DNA of 64,000 nucleotides, from the NCBI RefSeq assembly GCF_002075885.1, contig NZ_MDET01000023.1, forward strand, positions 212,078-276,077, in the 5' to 3' direction. Made by a program: the position numbers and the translations under genes. Shown here piece after piece: positions 37,899-46,942 of this stretch. Origin of the DNA: Manganibacter manganicus (GTDB lineage Bacteria > Pseudomonadota > Alphaproteobacteria > Rhizobiales > Rhizobiaceae). The stretch's first letter is position 1; every line of letters begins with the position of its first letter. The notes beneath the pieces were generated by a model. It did no database searches and had not been told where the DNA came from. It saw only the letters and a program-made list of their open reading frames with translations.

Positions 37899-39041
37899 AT
37901 GCTAACAGAACGTGATTGCCGAACCGCCACGGCTACGGGCAAACCGGTCAAACTGACGGACGGTGGCGGGCTTTATCTCAACGTCACGCCGCGCGGAAAT
38001 AAGACATGGCGTCTGGCCTACCGTGTCGGGAAAGTGCAAAAAGACCTCAACATAGGGAGCTTCCCTGAGTTCTCGCCGGCTCGCGCTCGCCTCGCGGCCG
38101 AGGACTTCAAGAAAGGAAAACTGGAACCCCTTCCTGCGTCAGATACCTTCGAGGTGTCTGCGATGACCTGGTTCAGATTGAAGTCGCCAGAGTGGGCACC
38201 ACGTCATGCCTCACGAGTTCTCTCTCGCATCAAGAAAGACGCCTTCCCGCTTCTCGGCAAAAAATCAATGGCCTCGATCACGTCGGCCGACGTACTGGAC
38301 GTGCTGCGCAACATAGAAGCGCGCGGCGCGCGTGACATTACCAGGCGCTTGCGGCAAAACATCGAAGGCATCTTCGTGCTGGCGATCGCCGAGGGGAAGG
38401 CAACAACGAACCCCGCCGTCGGTCTGAACCTCGTCTTGGCCAAGCGGCCCGCCACCAAACACATGCCCATGCTGCCAGTCGATCGTGTCGGTGAGTTCAT
38501 GTCGGCTCTGCGTCGTTACCCAACAGAAGACAAGCGGGCCGCCCTGGCAGTAGAGTTCATGCTCAGAACTGCTGCTAGGACGACAGAAGTTCGAGGCGCT
38601 ACGTGGTCGGAGATCGACGAGCGCCGCCGTATATGGACGATCCCGGCTGACCGGATGAAAATGACCAGAGAACATTCCGTCCCGCTGACCGATCAGGTTG
38701 TAGGCATTCTGACAAAATTGCCTAGAGACGGTGAGTTCTTGTTCCCCGGCAAACGACGAGGAATGATGAACGAAAACACGATGCTCTACGGCATCCAGCG
38801 GCGGCTAGGCTTCACTCAAGCAACGGGCCACGGGATGCGAGCACTGTTCAAGACGGTATGCACCGAGGCCCGTCTTGATGGGCAAGTTGTGGAGCGTTGC
38901 CTTGCCCATGTGACCGGCAACAAGGTCGAAGCGGCCTACGATGCCAGTGAATTGTTAAAACAGAAGCGGGAAATCCTTCAGTGGTATAGCGACTGGCTGG
39001 ACGAACAGGAGCGCGGCGATCTGAGCGGGGTGCTGAGTTAA
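37899..39041 (+). CDS. int: Tyrosine site-specific integrase, P4 type
   Basis: A 380-residue integrase with the DUF4102 arm-binding domain (KLTDGGGLYLNVTPRGNKTWRL), a core-binding domain and a C-terminal catalytic domain. The catalytic arginine is in RTTEVRGATW, the HxxR box in GHGMRALFKT, the second histidine in CLAH, and the nucleophile tyrosine probably in AAYDASELL. It lies about 145 bp inside the left junction. Two CTCCCAACA copies lie just upstream (near 37867 and 37892), possibly arm sites. Its stop overlaps the convergent repressor stop. Confidence 0.9.
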   Translation: MLTERDCRTATATGKPVKLTDGGGLYLNVTPRGNKTWRLAYRVGKVQKDLNIGSFPEFSPARARLAAEDFKKGKLEPLPASDTFEVSAMTWFRLKSPEWAPRHASRVLSRIKKDAFPLLGKKSMASITSADVLDVLRNIEARGARDITRRLRQNIEGIFVLAIAEGKATTNPAVGLNLVLAKRPATKHMPMLPVDRVGEFMSALRRYPTEDKRAALAVEFMLRTAARTTEVRGATWSEIDERRRIWTIPADRMKMTREHSVPLTDQVVGILTKLPRDGEFLFPGKRRGMMNENTMLYGIQRRLGFTQATGHGMRALFKTVCTEARLDGQVVERCLAHVTGNKVEAAYDASELLKQKREILQWYSDWLDEQERGDLSGVLS

Positions 39042-39733
39042 ATTCTGTCCTTGAAGGACTCGATCTCGCGCGGCGCAACGTCTTCGAGCAGGAAAGAGAT
39101 ATCGTTGTTCTGGCGTTCGCCCTTTTCGACAATCGTTGCCCAATCGATCTCATAGATACGAATTGCGAATCCTTCAATGCGTTCCACGGCGATCACCACG
39201 GTCGATCCTTCAGCCTTCCGAGACACGACTATCCTTGTCTCGTCGCCCTTCCGCACAATGGTGGCGATGTGGAAATTGTATTTGGCGCCGCGAATGATCG
39301 CGTAAAGATCGATGTGCTTTTCCTTGGCGTCTCGGTCGTCGGTGGCCGGAAACGCTGTGTGACCGCCGTCCATCTGAACGAATCCTGCAACAAGCGCCTG
39401 GACGCCGCTGCTGATGTTGCCGATCTGCTTGACCTCGCGGTCGGTCAGAGCCGGCGAACGGCCGCTGGCAAGCCAATCAGGATCAACTTTCAATATGACG
39501 GCAAGTGCGTTTAGCGTCTTATCTCTTGGTTTTGTCTCGCCATAAAACCACTTCCGCACACCTTCAACGGTGACAGTGATACCGTGTTTTTCAAGCTGCT
39601 CGACGAACCATGTGAGACGACCGAAATTGATGTCGGGAACGTCAGGATTCCCGTCAACAGCTTTATCCATGCGCCGTCCAAAATCAGGATGCGCTAACTT
39701 TTTCAACGATTTACTCTCTTGCTCAATACTCAT
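39038..39733 (-). CDS. Phage repressor-like HTH protein
   Basis: A 231-residue protein. Residues about 37-90 form an XRE-like HTH (GRLTWFVEQLEKHGITVTVE, then GVRKWFYGETKPRDKTLNAL). The C-terminal ~120 residues are beta-rich and unlike LexA; no Ser/Lys autocleavage dyad was recognised. Located beside int with operator-like half-sites before its start, it is the best candidate for the protein that binds the TCACT-N5-AGTGA sites. The start follows AAGGAG. Confidence 0.75.
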   Translation of the reverse strand: MSIEQESKSLKKLAHPDFGRRMDKAVDGNPDVPDINFGRLTWFVEQLEKHGITVTVEGVRKWFYGETKPRDKTLNALAVILKVDPDWLASGRSPALTDREVKQIGNISSGVQALVAGFVQMDGGHTAFPATDDRDAKEKHIDLYAIIRGAKYNFHIATIVRKGDETRIVVSRKAEGSTVVIAVERIEGFAIRIYEIDWATIVEKGERQNNDISFLLEDVAPREIESFKDRI

Positions 39734-39756
39734 ATTAAAAACTCCTTATACAAAAA

Positions 39757-39787
39757 TATAAGTGAGAAATGTGAGCAAAAAAAGTGA
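39757..39787 (-). promoter_or_regulatory. Repressor control region with degenerate operator sites
   Basis: Reading leftward, a TTGACA box is followed by TCACTTTTTTTGCTCA (39772-39787; arms TCACT and a diverged TGAGC) and by a half-site TCACTTATAT. These weakened copies of the element's 15-bp palindrome just before the repressor gene suggest autoregulation at lower affinity. Confidence 0.55.
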
Positions 39788-39790
39788 ATG

Positions 39791-41206
39791 TCAAGATCGA
39801 TAGGTGAAATTTCGGATGATCCGGTCCTGCGTCGAATCCTTATCGTTGAGCACAGTTAACGCGCGTTCATCATACGTTCCCTCTGCGATGATCGGGTAAA
39901 TAAGGACTTGTTTGGTCTGGCCGGGTCGCGGAAGGCGGGCGTTGGCCTGCAACCAAAGCTCCAATGAAAAGGTCAGCCCGTACCAAACGGCAATATGCCC
40001 GCCATATTGTAGATTTGTGCCGTGACCGATAGACGCTGGATGGGCCAGTCCAAGACGAATTTTATTGTTATTCCAATCGGTTACAAAATCCTTGGATTCG
40101 TTTGCGACGACCGCGTGGGGGAAGCGTTTGCGGATCGAATCCTTGTCGAATTTGAAGCCGTAGAAAACAAGCAAATTCTCGCCTTGCGCGGTCTCAACGA
40201 GTTCTTCCAAGGCTTCCATTTTGGCATCGTGGATATGCACCACGGAACGGTCTTCGCGATACATACTGCCGTTGGCCCACTGAAGGAGCTTGTTGGCAAG
40301 TACGCCATTCGATACCGCTTCTACATCGTGGGGTTCGCTATAAAGAGTAGCCTCGAAATCCCGATAATCTCGCATCGTTTTCTCAGACAGCCGCACTTTC
40401 ATGGGAACGAATTGCGGGTCTGGCGTCACTTTTTCAGGCGGGATGGTCACTAGGAGATGTTCGAGACGCTTCAAGATGCCGGCTTCGGCACCCTCCTTCG
40501 GCGTCACGGTATGGGTGTACAAATCCTTGTCGAACCACGTCTTCTCAAATTCGGACTTGTTGCGGCCAAGCGCCCTGCCCTGATCGAGCAGATACGCCTG
40601 ACCCCAAAGGTCAATGAGTCCTTGCGGAGCCGGCGTGCCCGTCAACTCGATCACTCGGTCGATCTTGCGGCGAGCCGTGGTCATGATGCCGAAGCGCGTC
40701 ATGTTGCCACCGGGCCTCACTTTTATCTCGATCTCGCCCCCCTTCTTGACGGTCTTCACCTTGGTCGGCTTCGTGCGACCTTCACCTTGCTTCAGCCTGG
40801 AACTCTCATCGATTACAACCGTGTCCCAATACCAGTTCTCAACACTGCGAATGTGCTTCGCCAGCCATTGCAAATTGTCGAAATTCACGCAGGTGATCTC
40901 GGCCCGCTTGGCAATGGCCGCTGCGCGTTCCTCGGCGGTGCCGACGGCAACCGCGCAAGACAGCACGCGGGTGTGCGACCACGCGCGAATTTCGTCGGGC
41001 CAGGTGTTCGAGGCGACGAATTTTGGAGCAATTACGAGCACATGCGAAATCTCGAACCGATTCAGCATATCGTAGAGAGCATCGAGCGTGGCGCCCGTCT
41101 TACCGCTCCCCATGCCACTGATGATCAGTTTGCTCGGATTCTTACGGATAATCTCGGCTATGAGCCGCTGACCTTTGCGCAGGTCGGAAGGGTCTCTTGG
41201 CTTCAC
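39791..41206 (-). CDS. SNF2/DEAD-like superfamily 2 helicase
   Basis: A 471-residue helicase. Walker A is GMGSGKTGATL, the DEAD-like box VVIDESSRL, motif III ELTGTPAPQG, and the C-terminal helicase domain ends with NARLPRPGQTKQV. Typical of phage replication modules beside a VRR-NUC nuclease, which overlaps its start. A role in remodelling or unwinding at forks is inferred. It is the last gene of the leftward replication operon. Confidence 0.88.
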   Translation of the reverse strand: MKPRDPSDLRKGQRLIAEIIRKNPSKLIISGMGSGKTGATLDALYDMLNRFEISHVLVIAPKFVASNTWPDEIRAWSHTRVLSCAVAVGTAEERAAAIAKRAEITCVNFDNLQWLAKHIRSVENWYWDTVVIDESSRLKQGEGRTKPTKVKTVKKGGEIEIKVRPGGNMTRFGIMTTARRKIDRVIELTGTPAPQGLIDLWGQAYLLDQGRALGRNKSEFEKTWFDKDLYTHTVTPKEGAEAGILKRLEHLLVTIPPEKVTPDPQFVPMKVRLSEKTMRDYRDFEATLYSEPHDVEAVSNGVLANKLLQWANGSMYREDRSVVHIHDAKMEALEELVETAQGENLLVFYGFKFDKDSIRKRFPHAVVANESKDFVTDWNNNKIRLGLAHPASIGHGTNLQYGGHIAVWYGLTFSLELWLQANARLPRPGQTKQVLIYPIIAEGTYDERALTVLNDKDSTQDRIIRNFTYRS

Positions 41207-41529
41207 ACCATCCTCGACTTCAAAAATTCAATGGTCTCGGCGGCGCTATAAAATACGTGAACCGTCACACCGACTGCCGCGAACCGCTCGAACTCGACGC
41301 GCTGACCCTCGGACAACTCACCTTTTTTGGTGGATGTCTTGGGCTTCTTCATTTCGATGAGGAACAATTGCCCGTAGCCGGCGAACAGACGATCGGGGCA
41401 AGAGCGGCGGCCGACGTACTGAATCTTACGCACTACCCACCCGTTGTTTTCGGCCCAGGCCACGGCGTCGAGTTCTTCGTTGGCCTCGATGCGGCGGGGC
41501 GTGAAATCGAAGTCGTCGAGGACTTTCAT
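41203..41529 (-). CDS. VRR-NUC domain nuclease
   Basis: A 108-residue stand-alone VRR-NUC (PD-(D/E)XK) nuclease. Visible residues: the N-terminal E in EANEELDAVAW, then SCPDRLF and LFLIEMKKPKT, giving the catalytic D...ExK set. Its partner is the SF2 helicase, with which it overlaps by 4 bp. Confidence 0.88.
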   Translation of the reverse strand: MKVLDDFDFTPRRIEANEELDAVAWAENNGWVVRKIQYVGRRSCPDRLFAGYGQLFLIEMKKPKTSTKKGELSEGQRVEFERFAAVGVTVHVFYSAAETIEFLKSRMV

Positions 41530-41530
41530 C

Positions 41531-41773
41531 TCAATGAGCCTTCATGATTCGAGCATTTTCGGAACGGTAGATTGGATCGGGTTCGAGATTCGGCAGATCG
41601 GCAAGCGCCACCCAACGAACCTCATCGCCGTCGATGGGGAACAGGCGCTCCCAAACGAAGTCGAGCCAAACCCACATGCCGTCGTCAGTTTGACGTGGCT
41701 TCCAGCAGAACGAACGCTGCCACGTAGTCACGCGGTCGTACCATTCGTCGTAAGTTTCGCCTTTCCACCTCAT
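41531..41773 (-). CDS. Small hypothetical phage protein, tryptophan-rich
   Basis: An 80-residue acidic protein with eight tryptophans and no known motif that I recognise. It overlaps the DUF2493 gene stop by 4 bp and is followed by the VRR-NUC gene after one base, so it is a real member of the operon. Confidence 0.7.
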   Translation of the reverse strand: MRWKGETYDEWYDRVTTWQRSFCWKPRQTDDGMWVWLDFVWERLFPIDGDEVRWVALADLPNLEPDPIYRSENARIMKAH

Positions 41774-42171
41774 GCTAAAATCTCCACCACTTCGATGCCG
41801 GCCTTCCGTGATCTGCGAACCATGTCGGCCGTTCCCCGACCTCCGGGGAAAGCGACAACCAAATCAGGTTTCCCTTCGTCGATCATTTGCTGATTGCGGA
41901 TTGGGCCTGCCGCTTTGCCGTGGGTGTCCCAATCGGCGTAGAATTTGAGAGTCGGGCAGAAATTGTCGGTGGCCCAATCGACCGCGAGCGTGTCGGCGCC
42001 GCGCGCCATACCGGAAATCACCGTGACGTTTGGCATCCATAGGCCATCGGGGCTACCGACAATCCAACCGCGTTCGTGGCACAGGTTATCGAGCACGGAC
42101 GAAAGGCGTCTGTAATCTCGATACTCGCGGCCGCCACAGGCTAGAATTTTGCTCACGCCGCCAGCAGCCAT
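41770..42171 (-). CDS. DUF2493/SLOG-family protein
   Basis: About 128-133 residues. The SLOG-like Rossmann pattern is visible: [29 protein letters not shown] and [13 protein letters not shown]. Such proteins bind nucleotide-type ligands or act near DprA/LOG functions; their role in phages is unknown. Either the ATG at 42171 or the GTG at 42156 (which overlaps the polymerase stop by 4 bp) may start it. Confidence 0.75.
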   Translation of the reverse strand: MAAGGVSKILACGGREYRDYRRLSSVLDNLCHERGWIVGSPDGLWMPNVTVISGMARGADTLAVDWATDNFCPTLKFYADWDTHGKAAGPIRNQQMIDEGKPDLVVAFPGGRGTADMVRRSRKAGIEVVEILA

Positions 42172-44264
42172 GCGCGAAGCACGGCCTCCCTGTTTGCCTT
42201 GGTGATACGAATTGGTTTGCGAGGCTCGACCTTCGGCCCGTAGTATCCAAGGTCGCTCAAAATGCTCTCGGCCTCGGCGATGTACCGTTCATAGTCGATG
42301 TCGTCTGGAAACTCGTCGGGCAGTCGCATGCACTCGATGGCGCCGTCGGTCTTAGGCACCTTGGCGAAATTTCCCGTGGTAGGATGTGGATCGGCGCGGT
42401 AGATCGGTGCTCCGTTCACACCCCAATAATACCGCACGACTTTTCCAAGGTAGGAGCCACCACCGGGATAGACATCTGCGTCGTGCGCAGGAAGTTGGGT
42501 TCCGTCATACGCTGTGTATTCGGGGAAATGCTGGCGCTTGTACTGCGGAGATGGCTCCCAGGTGGCGCCCTTCGCAGCCTTGATGACGGTTACGAACTGC
42601 TTGATGTCGCGGCAGTTGCGGATCGTCTCGGCGACTGGTGTGCCATGTTTGATCTTGGCGAGCGCGGCGTCAGAGCAGATCGTCATCTGCGGGTTCTTCA
42701 TCAATTGGCCGCGTGGGTCGAAATCTGACTTGTCAGGGTTCCACGGGTTCGAGTTGGGTCCCTTGCGCTTGTGCCCGCCGTCGGCCTTCAGCGCGAAATA
42801 ACTGTTTACCGACTGGTTGTAGAGCGCCTTGTATTCTGTCGCTTCTAGGTTGAACTCAGTGTCCTTTTCCCATTGCTCAAGAACATCGTTCAGGGCACAC
42901 GGGTTCAGGCGAACCGTGCGGTTCCCGCCGTCGTCAAGCGCCACACCGCCCCATTTGTCGCGCGGGCAGTAAAAGACGATACCGTCAGTGTTTGCGCTGA
43001 CAACTTTTATGCCGAGGCGTTCTGCTCGCTCTATAAGAAGAAGCAACGCAAGTTGTCCTGTAAGTGTTGTTGCAATAAGAAGATGCGGGGCATAAGTAAA
43101 TGAGTAAGGACTTCCTAGCGATCCGAAGCCACCTCCATTCAACGCGATCTTAAATCCCTTGTCTCTTACTTTGTCTTTCTTACGCTTTGCTTGCATGCGA
43201 TCATCGCGAATGTCTCTATACGCATGAAGGAAACTCCTGCCCGTTGCCATCGGATACAGGCCGAGCGCCAGGATGATCGCAGGATAGTAAGACCCTGCGT
43301 CAACGTCACAGAGCACGTTATCGTCGTCTGACTTGATTGCACGGTTGGACTCCATCGAGTGGAGCCCGCCGATGCCCATTGAGTATTGGGTCGAACCTAT
43401 GATGATCTCGGCATCGGATAACCACTTCGGCAGATCGACCTTGCCGTCGTCACGGACGATGAACTGATGCTCGGATATTCGCGTAAGAAGGTCTCGGAGA
43501 AAAGGCGTCTCGAATTGCAAATAGTCAGGCGGGGCGTATTGGAACGTCCATCCGGCTTGGACTTTTTGGCGCTCGATCCTGCGACCGAGGACAGACTCGA
43601 CGCGCTTCTTGATGATCGCCAGGCCCATCTGAGAGTCGGATTTGGACCGCAGATCAATACCCAGATCGTTTCCCACGATCTCGCGCAGATGCAGTTCTTC
43701 CTTTAGAGCGACGTACAGAAGTTCCGTGGCAACGATGTCGTTCACGACGTATTCGCGTAGAAGGTCGATCTCGTCGAACGTGAGAACCCTGTCAGGGTCG
43801 AACGGCAGGTCTTGGAGGGTTAGGCCGTGCATCCGGCCGTGGAGCACCTTGAGGCTCGCAAACGGATTTGGCTGCGGCTCGATAAGATCGATGTGGTTCT
43901 GCTTGAACCGGAACGGGATATGTACCCCGATCTGTTCCTCAACGTCCCACCAACGAATGCGTCCCTTGATGATCCTGTCGCTGGCCGCCTTGACCTTCGC
44001 GGGACCGGCGCCGGCTATGATCATCCACAACAGCGGTGCGTCGTAGCCCATGCTGTTGAAGCCTACGGCCGTGTGGGTCAGGAGAATGTTGCGCAGGCGA
44101 TCGAGGTCGATGGTCGAACGGTCGCTGTTCTCCATGATGAGGATTTTGCCGGTCTCGATCTGCTTCATACAGACAAGCGTGACGTTCTTGTAGACTTCGA
44201 TGTCTACAATGATCGTCTTGCGCTGATGCGCGTCTATGGCGACCGGGCTGGCGCTGGCGTTCAT
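42153..44264 (-). CDS. Phage DNA polymerase, family B-like with 3'-5' exonuclease
   Basis: 703 residues. Exonuclease residues: VDIE (ExoI), FNSMGYD (ExoII) and YVVNDIVAT (ExoIII). Polymerase motifs: A in [20 protein letters not shown] in [13 protein letters not shown], and C in [10 protein letters not shown], a variant of the family B YxDTDS. It is the element's replicative polymerase. It overlaps genes on both sides by 4 bp or more. No terminal-protein (TPR) insertions were recognised, so protein priming is not indicated. Confidence 0.85.
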   Translation of the reverse strand: MNASASPVAIDAHQRKTIIVDIEVYKNVTLVCMKQIETGKILIMENSDRSTIDLDRLRNILLTHTAVGFNSMGYDAPLLWMIIAGAGPAKVKAASDRIIKGRIRWWDVEEQIGVHIPFRFKQNHIDLIEPQPNPFASLKVLHGRMHGLTLQDLPFDPDRVLTFDEIDLLREYVVNDIVATELLYVALKEELHLREIVGNDLGIDLRSKSDSQMGLAIIKKRVESVLGRRIERQKVQAGWTFQYAPPDYLQFETPFLRDLLTRISEHQFIVRDDGKVDLPKWLSDAEIIIGSTQYSMGIGGLHSMESNRAIKSDDDNVLCDVDAGSYYPAIILALGLYPMATGRSFLHAYRDIRDDRMQAKRKKDKVRDKGFKIALNGGGFGSLGSPYSFTYAPHLLIATTLTGQLALLLLIERAERLGIKVVSANTDGIVFYCPRDKWGGVALDDGGNRTVRLNPCALNDVLEQWEKDTEFNLEATEYKALYNQSVNSYFALKADGGHKRKGPNSNPWNPDKSDFDPRGQLMKNPQMTICSDAALAKIKHGTPVAETIRNCRDIKQFVTVIKAAKGATWEPSPQYKRQHFPEYTAYDGTQLPAHDADVYPGGGSYLGKVVRYYWGVNGAPIYRADPHPTTGNFAKVPKTDGAIECMRLPDEFPDDIDYERYIAEAESILSDLGYYGPKVEPRKPIRITKANREAVLRAWLLAA

Positions 44265-45229
44265 GCTGCTACATCCAACTTCGGAAGATTAACCCAACAC
44301 GGACTGACCCATGTTGTTCGCTTCTGAAAACCTTCGGGTAGATGTCTGATGTGACCCTTTCGGTAGTGTGCGGCAGCGGCAGAGCGACCTTTTTCAAGGT
44401 CAATCAATGCCGCATCTCGCGCGTCAATGTCTGCGAGAGGTTGATTTTCTTTCCACAGGTGGATGTACTTAAGACCCTCTCGACCGCCGGGGATCGCATT
44501 CAGGCCCTTCGGAGCGAGCGTATGTTTGGCTACGTACCTGTTTTCTAACTCGTATATTTCATCAAGTGTGTCGGCCCTACCTATTAGGCAGAACGAAGGC
44601 ATGACCTTTCCGCTGTTGGGGATATCAACGCCCCATCTCTCTTCTATTCCGGCCAAAGAGCGCCACGCAGAGTGAAAAAAATGCCCTCCCCCGTTGAGCA
44701 TATCTCGACGATGCTCGTTGAATCTCTGCATTGGATGTCTTGACGTAACCCCGATGTAACCAGACTTAAAAACATCAAAAGATGAATCTGTTAATTCTTC
44801 TGGAAATTGAAATTGTACGTTGTAAATAGTATACGACGGGAATCCTTTAGATAACCATATAAATGGGCAGTAAACACAGTATTCCGATTTCTCTGTAAGT
44901 ATTGCATAGTCAGTCAAAGAACTTTCTGAGCACATTTTATTAATTGACGACATCATATCAACTTCATATTTATATACATAAATTCCTAACATAGATCCGT
45001 TAATTGGATTATTATCAATCAAATACCAATTTTCGTCGTTTTCCGCTCGCGAAGGTTCTCTTATCCTGCAGCTATAACCTGTGTCTAAACATGTAGTGGC
45101 TATGTATAAGTCATTACGTCTCAAAATATCTTTGGAATTTTCATTCTGCCACTGTGAAATAAGGCTAGACAACGCATCTCCAAATAGGCGTTCAACAGTG
45201 CTCCAATTCGGACGAAATTTCTCGCTCAT
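44261..45229 (-). CDS. GIY-YIG-like endonuclease protein, AT-rich
   Basis: 322 residues. The central GYIGVTSRHPMQRFNEHRRD resembles a GIY-YIG nuclease core with its arginine, but no upstream GIY motif is clear. The 5' two-thirds of the gene (about 44,750-45,190) is much richer in A+T than its neighbours, suggesting recent arrival, perhaps as a free-standing homing endonuclease. Nevertheless its start and stop overlap the flanking genes by 4 bp. Confidence 0.65.
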   Translation of the reverse strand: MSEKFRPNWSTVERLFGDALSSLISQWQNENSKDILRRNDLYIATTCLDTGYSCRIREPSRAENDENWYLIDNNPINGSMLGIYVYKYEVDMMSSINKMCSESSLTDYAILTEKSEYCVYCPFIWLSKGFPSYTIYNVQFQFPEELTDSSFDVFKSGYIGVTSRHPMQRFNEHRRDMLNGGGHFFHSAWRSLAGIEERWGVDIPNSGKVMPSFCLIGRADTLDEIYELENRYVAKHTLAPKGLNAIPGGREGLKYIHLWKENQPLADIDARDAALIDLEKGRSAAAAHYRKGHIRHLPEGFQKRTTWVSPCWVNLPKLDVAA

Positions 45230-45561
45230 TCGCCTGCACCCTCCAACGGCACGAGACGGTGCAAGCCCTGTATGCCGTGTCCTCCACGGCTCAGAGGTAT
45301 CGTCCAACCGAACGGCGCGATTTGCTTGCGCACGCGATAGAGCAGCACGTTGACGATGTTCGGATCATCCGGGCCGCCGTTCGGATCGCTGGCGTAGAGG
45401 GCGTCGAAAAGCGCGCCCTTGCTCACGGCTCTTGGGTACGCTTCGGCGAGTGTCTTGACGATGATTCCGATCTGACCGCTGAATCGTGCGTGAACCAGCG
45501 ACTCGGCAGGGAAATGCGTCATCTCGCGACCGCAGCAGGGGCATGGGATAGGCTTGGTCAT
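45226..45561 (-). CDS. Orphan OmpR-type winged-helix protein with zinc knuckle
   Basis: A 111-residue protein. CPCCGREM at the N-terminus looks like a zinc knuckle. The remainder fits the Trans_reg_C winged helix (YPRAVSKGALFDALYAS, NIVNVLLYRVRKQIAPFGW, then the wing). There is no receiver domain, so phosphorylation control is not expected. It overlaps the exonuclease and GIY-YIG genes by 4 bp. A gene-control or replication role is open. Confidence 0.7.
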   Translation of the reverse strand: MTKPIPCPCCGREMTHFPAESLVHARFSGQIGIIVKTLAEAYPRAVSKGALFDALYASDPNGGPDDPNIVNVLLYRVRKQIAPFGWTIPLSRGGHGIQGLHRLVPLEGAGE

Positions 45562-46145
45562 ACCAGCAAGTCACCCGTATCCGTTGCGGGCGCCGGAGTT
45601 CTGGTGACACCGCGCAATCCCTGCCAGTAGACGGAGACGTAGTTCGCCTGGTGCTTGGCGTCATCGAGCGCGGTGTGGGCTGTGCCTTCGAGTTTGCCCT
45701 CAAAGGTCACGATGCCGTCGGCTAGGTCCTTGATTGTGCGGCAGTCACGCACGTTCCAGAACTTCCAAGGTGCTGGTTTGCCGAGTATCCGACCGAAAGC
45801 ATATTCGAGGATGGAAATGTCGAACGACGAGCCATTGCCCCACGGCTTTACGTTGTCGCCGTGCTTCAGGCAGAAATCGTAGAACGCCCCGAAGACGACA
45901 TCCGACGGCTGCCGGCCGCGAACGACCTTCTGGCGCGCAGCATCGGATTGACCTAGCCACCATTTGATTGTGGAGCCGGAAGCCTTGCCGAATTGCATCG
46001 CACTTTCAATGTCGATGGCAGCGTCGAAGGTATCGCCGAGCGTGCCGGTGTTCGGGTCGAAATAGACGGCGCCGACGGCAACGACGGGGCAGTTGACGGC
46101 GGTTCCTAGCGTTTCAAGGTCGATCATCAGGTGTGTGAATTTCAC
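45558..46145 (-). CDS. DEDDh 3'-5' exonuclease
   Basis: 195 residues. DEDDh motifs: LMIDLETLGT (Exo I), GNGSSFDISILEYAF (Exo II) and HTALDDAKHQANYV (Exo III, with His). Resembles RNase T/DexA-like phage exonucleases. The GTG start at 46145 follows AGGAGACACGAC. It is the first gene after the operator/promoter at 46172. Confidence 0.87.
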   Translation of the reverse strand: MKFTHLMIDLETLGTAVNCPVVAVGAVYFDPNTGTLGDTFDAAIDIESAMQFGKASGSTIKWWLGQSDAARQKVVRGRQPSDVVFGAFYDFCLKHGDNVKPWGNGSSFDISILEYAFGRILGKPAPWKFWNVRDCRTIKDLADGIVTFEGKLEGTAHTALDDAKHQANYVSVYWQGLRGVTRTPAPATDTGDLLV

Positions 46146-46171
46146 GTCGTGTCTCCTAATCGTTCTCAATA

Positions 46172-46197
46172 TCACTTAAAAAGTGAAAGTGTGTCAA
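46172..46197 (-). promoter_or_regulatory. Promoter with operator for the exonuclease-polymerase block
   Basis: The perfect 15-bp site is TCACTTAAAAAGTGA at 46172-46186. Reading leftward, TTGACA (46192-46197) lies 17 bp before TGATAT, so the operator fills the spacer between -35 and -10. Binding would block polymerase. Confidence 0.75.
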
Positions 46198-46886
46198 GCC
46201 AGAAGGTCGGTTAGGTCGGATTGTTTCTGCCGCAAAACCCAATCGCCCCATTGCTCGGCGATGGCTGCGGCGTGACCTGGGGTGAATTTACTTCTCGCCA
46301 TGCGACGTTCTTCAGGATCGGCGGTGGGTGCCATGCGAAACACTTCGTCTCTGGCGGTCGAGCCGTCCAATGTTCCGGTTCTTCTCAACTTGGGCAGCCC
46401 GCCCTTGAGCCACCAACAGGTCCCTTTCGTCACGTTGTCAGGGCCGTCGGGATCATCGCCGAACCACCATGGCTGCACGGTCTGGTTTGGTTTCCCGATC
46501 ATCATCTGCGCATAACCCAACATCACAGGATTCTCCCAAGCGACGAACCGAACAGGGCACAGGCGCATGTGGTTCCAGAAAGCCCATGCGTGACGCCCCA
46601 ATTCCAACCAACGCGCCTCATTTAGCCCGCCCTCCTTCTGCATGTTTTGATACAGGTGCTTGGCGCTCGAATTAGCCATGAACGTGCAGGTGCGATGGAA
46701 TATCGCCAAGTCCCACCCATCCCCTTCGATGTCTCCCCAATCTCCCTGATAGTGCGGTCCAGGCGAAATCGCAGGCGAGAAGTCGCACGACATCGCGTAA
46801 TGCCCTCTCGCGATGAAGGCGTCTCGTATAGTCCCGCTGTATTCTCCACCGACCAACACGCGGAGAGAGAGAGAGTTTATTAGCAT
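46194..46886 (-). CDS. Phage cytosine methyltransferase-like protein with altered motif IV
   Basis: About 230 residues. It matches a common phage family annotated as DNA cytosine methyltransferase: SAM-site VLVGGEYSGTIRDAFIARGH, then DLAIFHRTCTFM, and a C-terminal WWLKGGLPKL segment. Family members usually read HPPCT; here the prolines are R-T while the cysteine remains, so activity is in doubt. The start is uncertain; the ATG at 46886 lies against the operator and has no good Shine-Dalgarno. Confidence 0.65.
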   Translation of the reverse strand: MLINSLSLRVLVGGEYSGTIRDAFIARGHYAMSCDFSPAISPGPHYQGDWGDIEGDGWDLAIFHRTCTFMANSSAKHLYQNMQKEGGLNEARWLELGRHAWAFWNHMRLCPVRFVAWENPVMLGYAQMMIGKPNQTVQPWWFGDDPDGPDNVTKGTCWWLKGGLPKLRRTGTLDGSTARDEVFRMAPTADPEERRMARSKFTPGHAAAIAEQWGDWVLRQKQSDLTDLLA

Positions 46887-46890
46887 ATTA

Positions 46891-46905
46891 TCACTTAAAA
46901 AGTGA
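46891..46905. promoter_or_regulatory. Operator palindrome
   Basis: TCACTTAAAAAGTGA, identical to the 46172 site, lies 4 bp before the methyltransferase-like start and just after the hairpin that follows the DUF2815 gene. Confidence 0.75.
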
Positions 46906-46935
46906 AACTGGCGGCGCAAAAACACCGCCAGTTTC
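46896..46935 (-). terminator. Hairpin with T-run embedded in the operator
   Basis: Leftward transcript: an 11-bp stem (46925-46935 with 46904-46914; GAAACTGGCGG/CCGCCAGTTTC), loop of 10, then ACTTTTT supplied by the operator arm. It resembles an intrinsic terminator between DUF2815 and the methyltransferase-like gene. Confidence 0.6.
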
Positions 46936-46942
46936 AGCCGGA

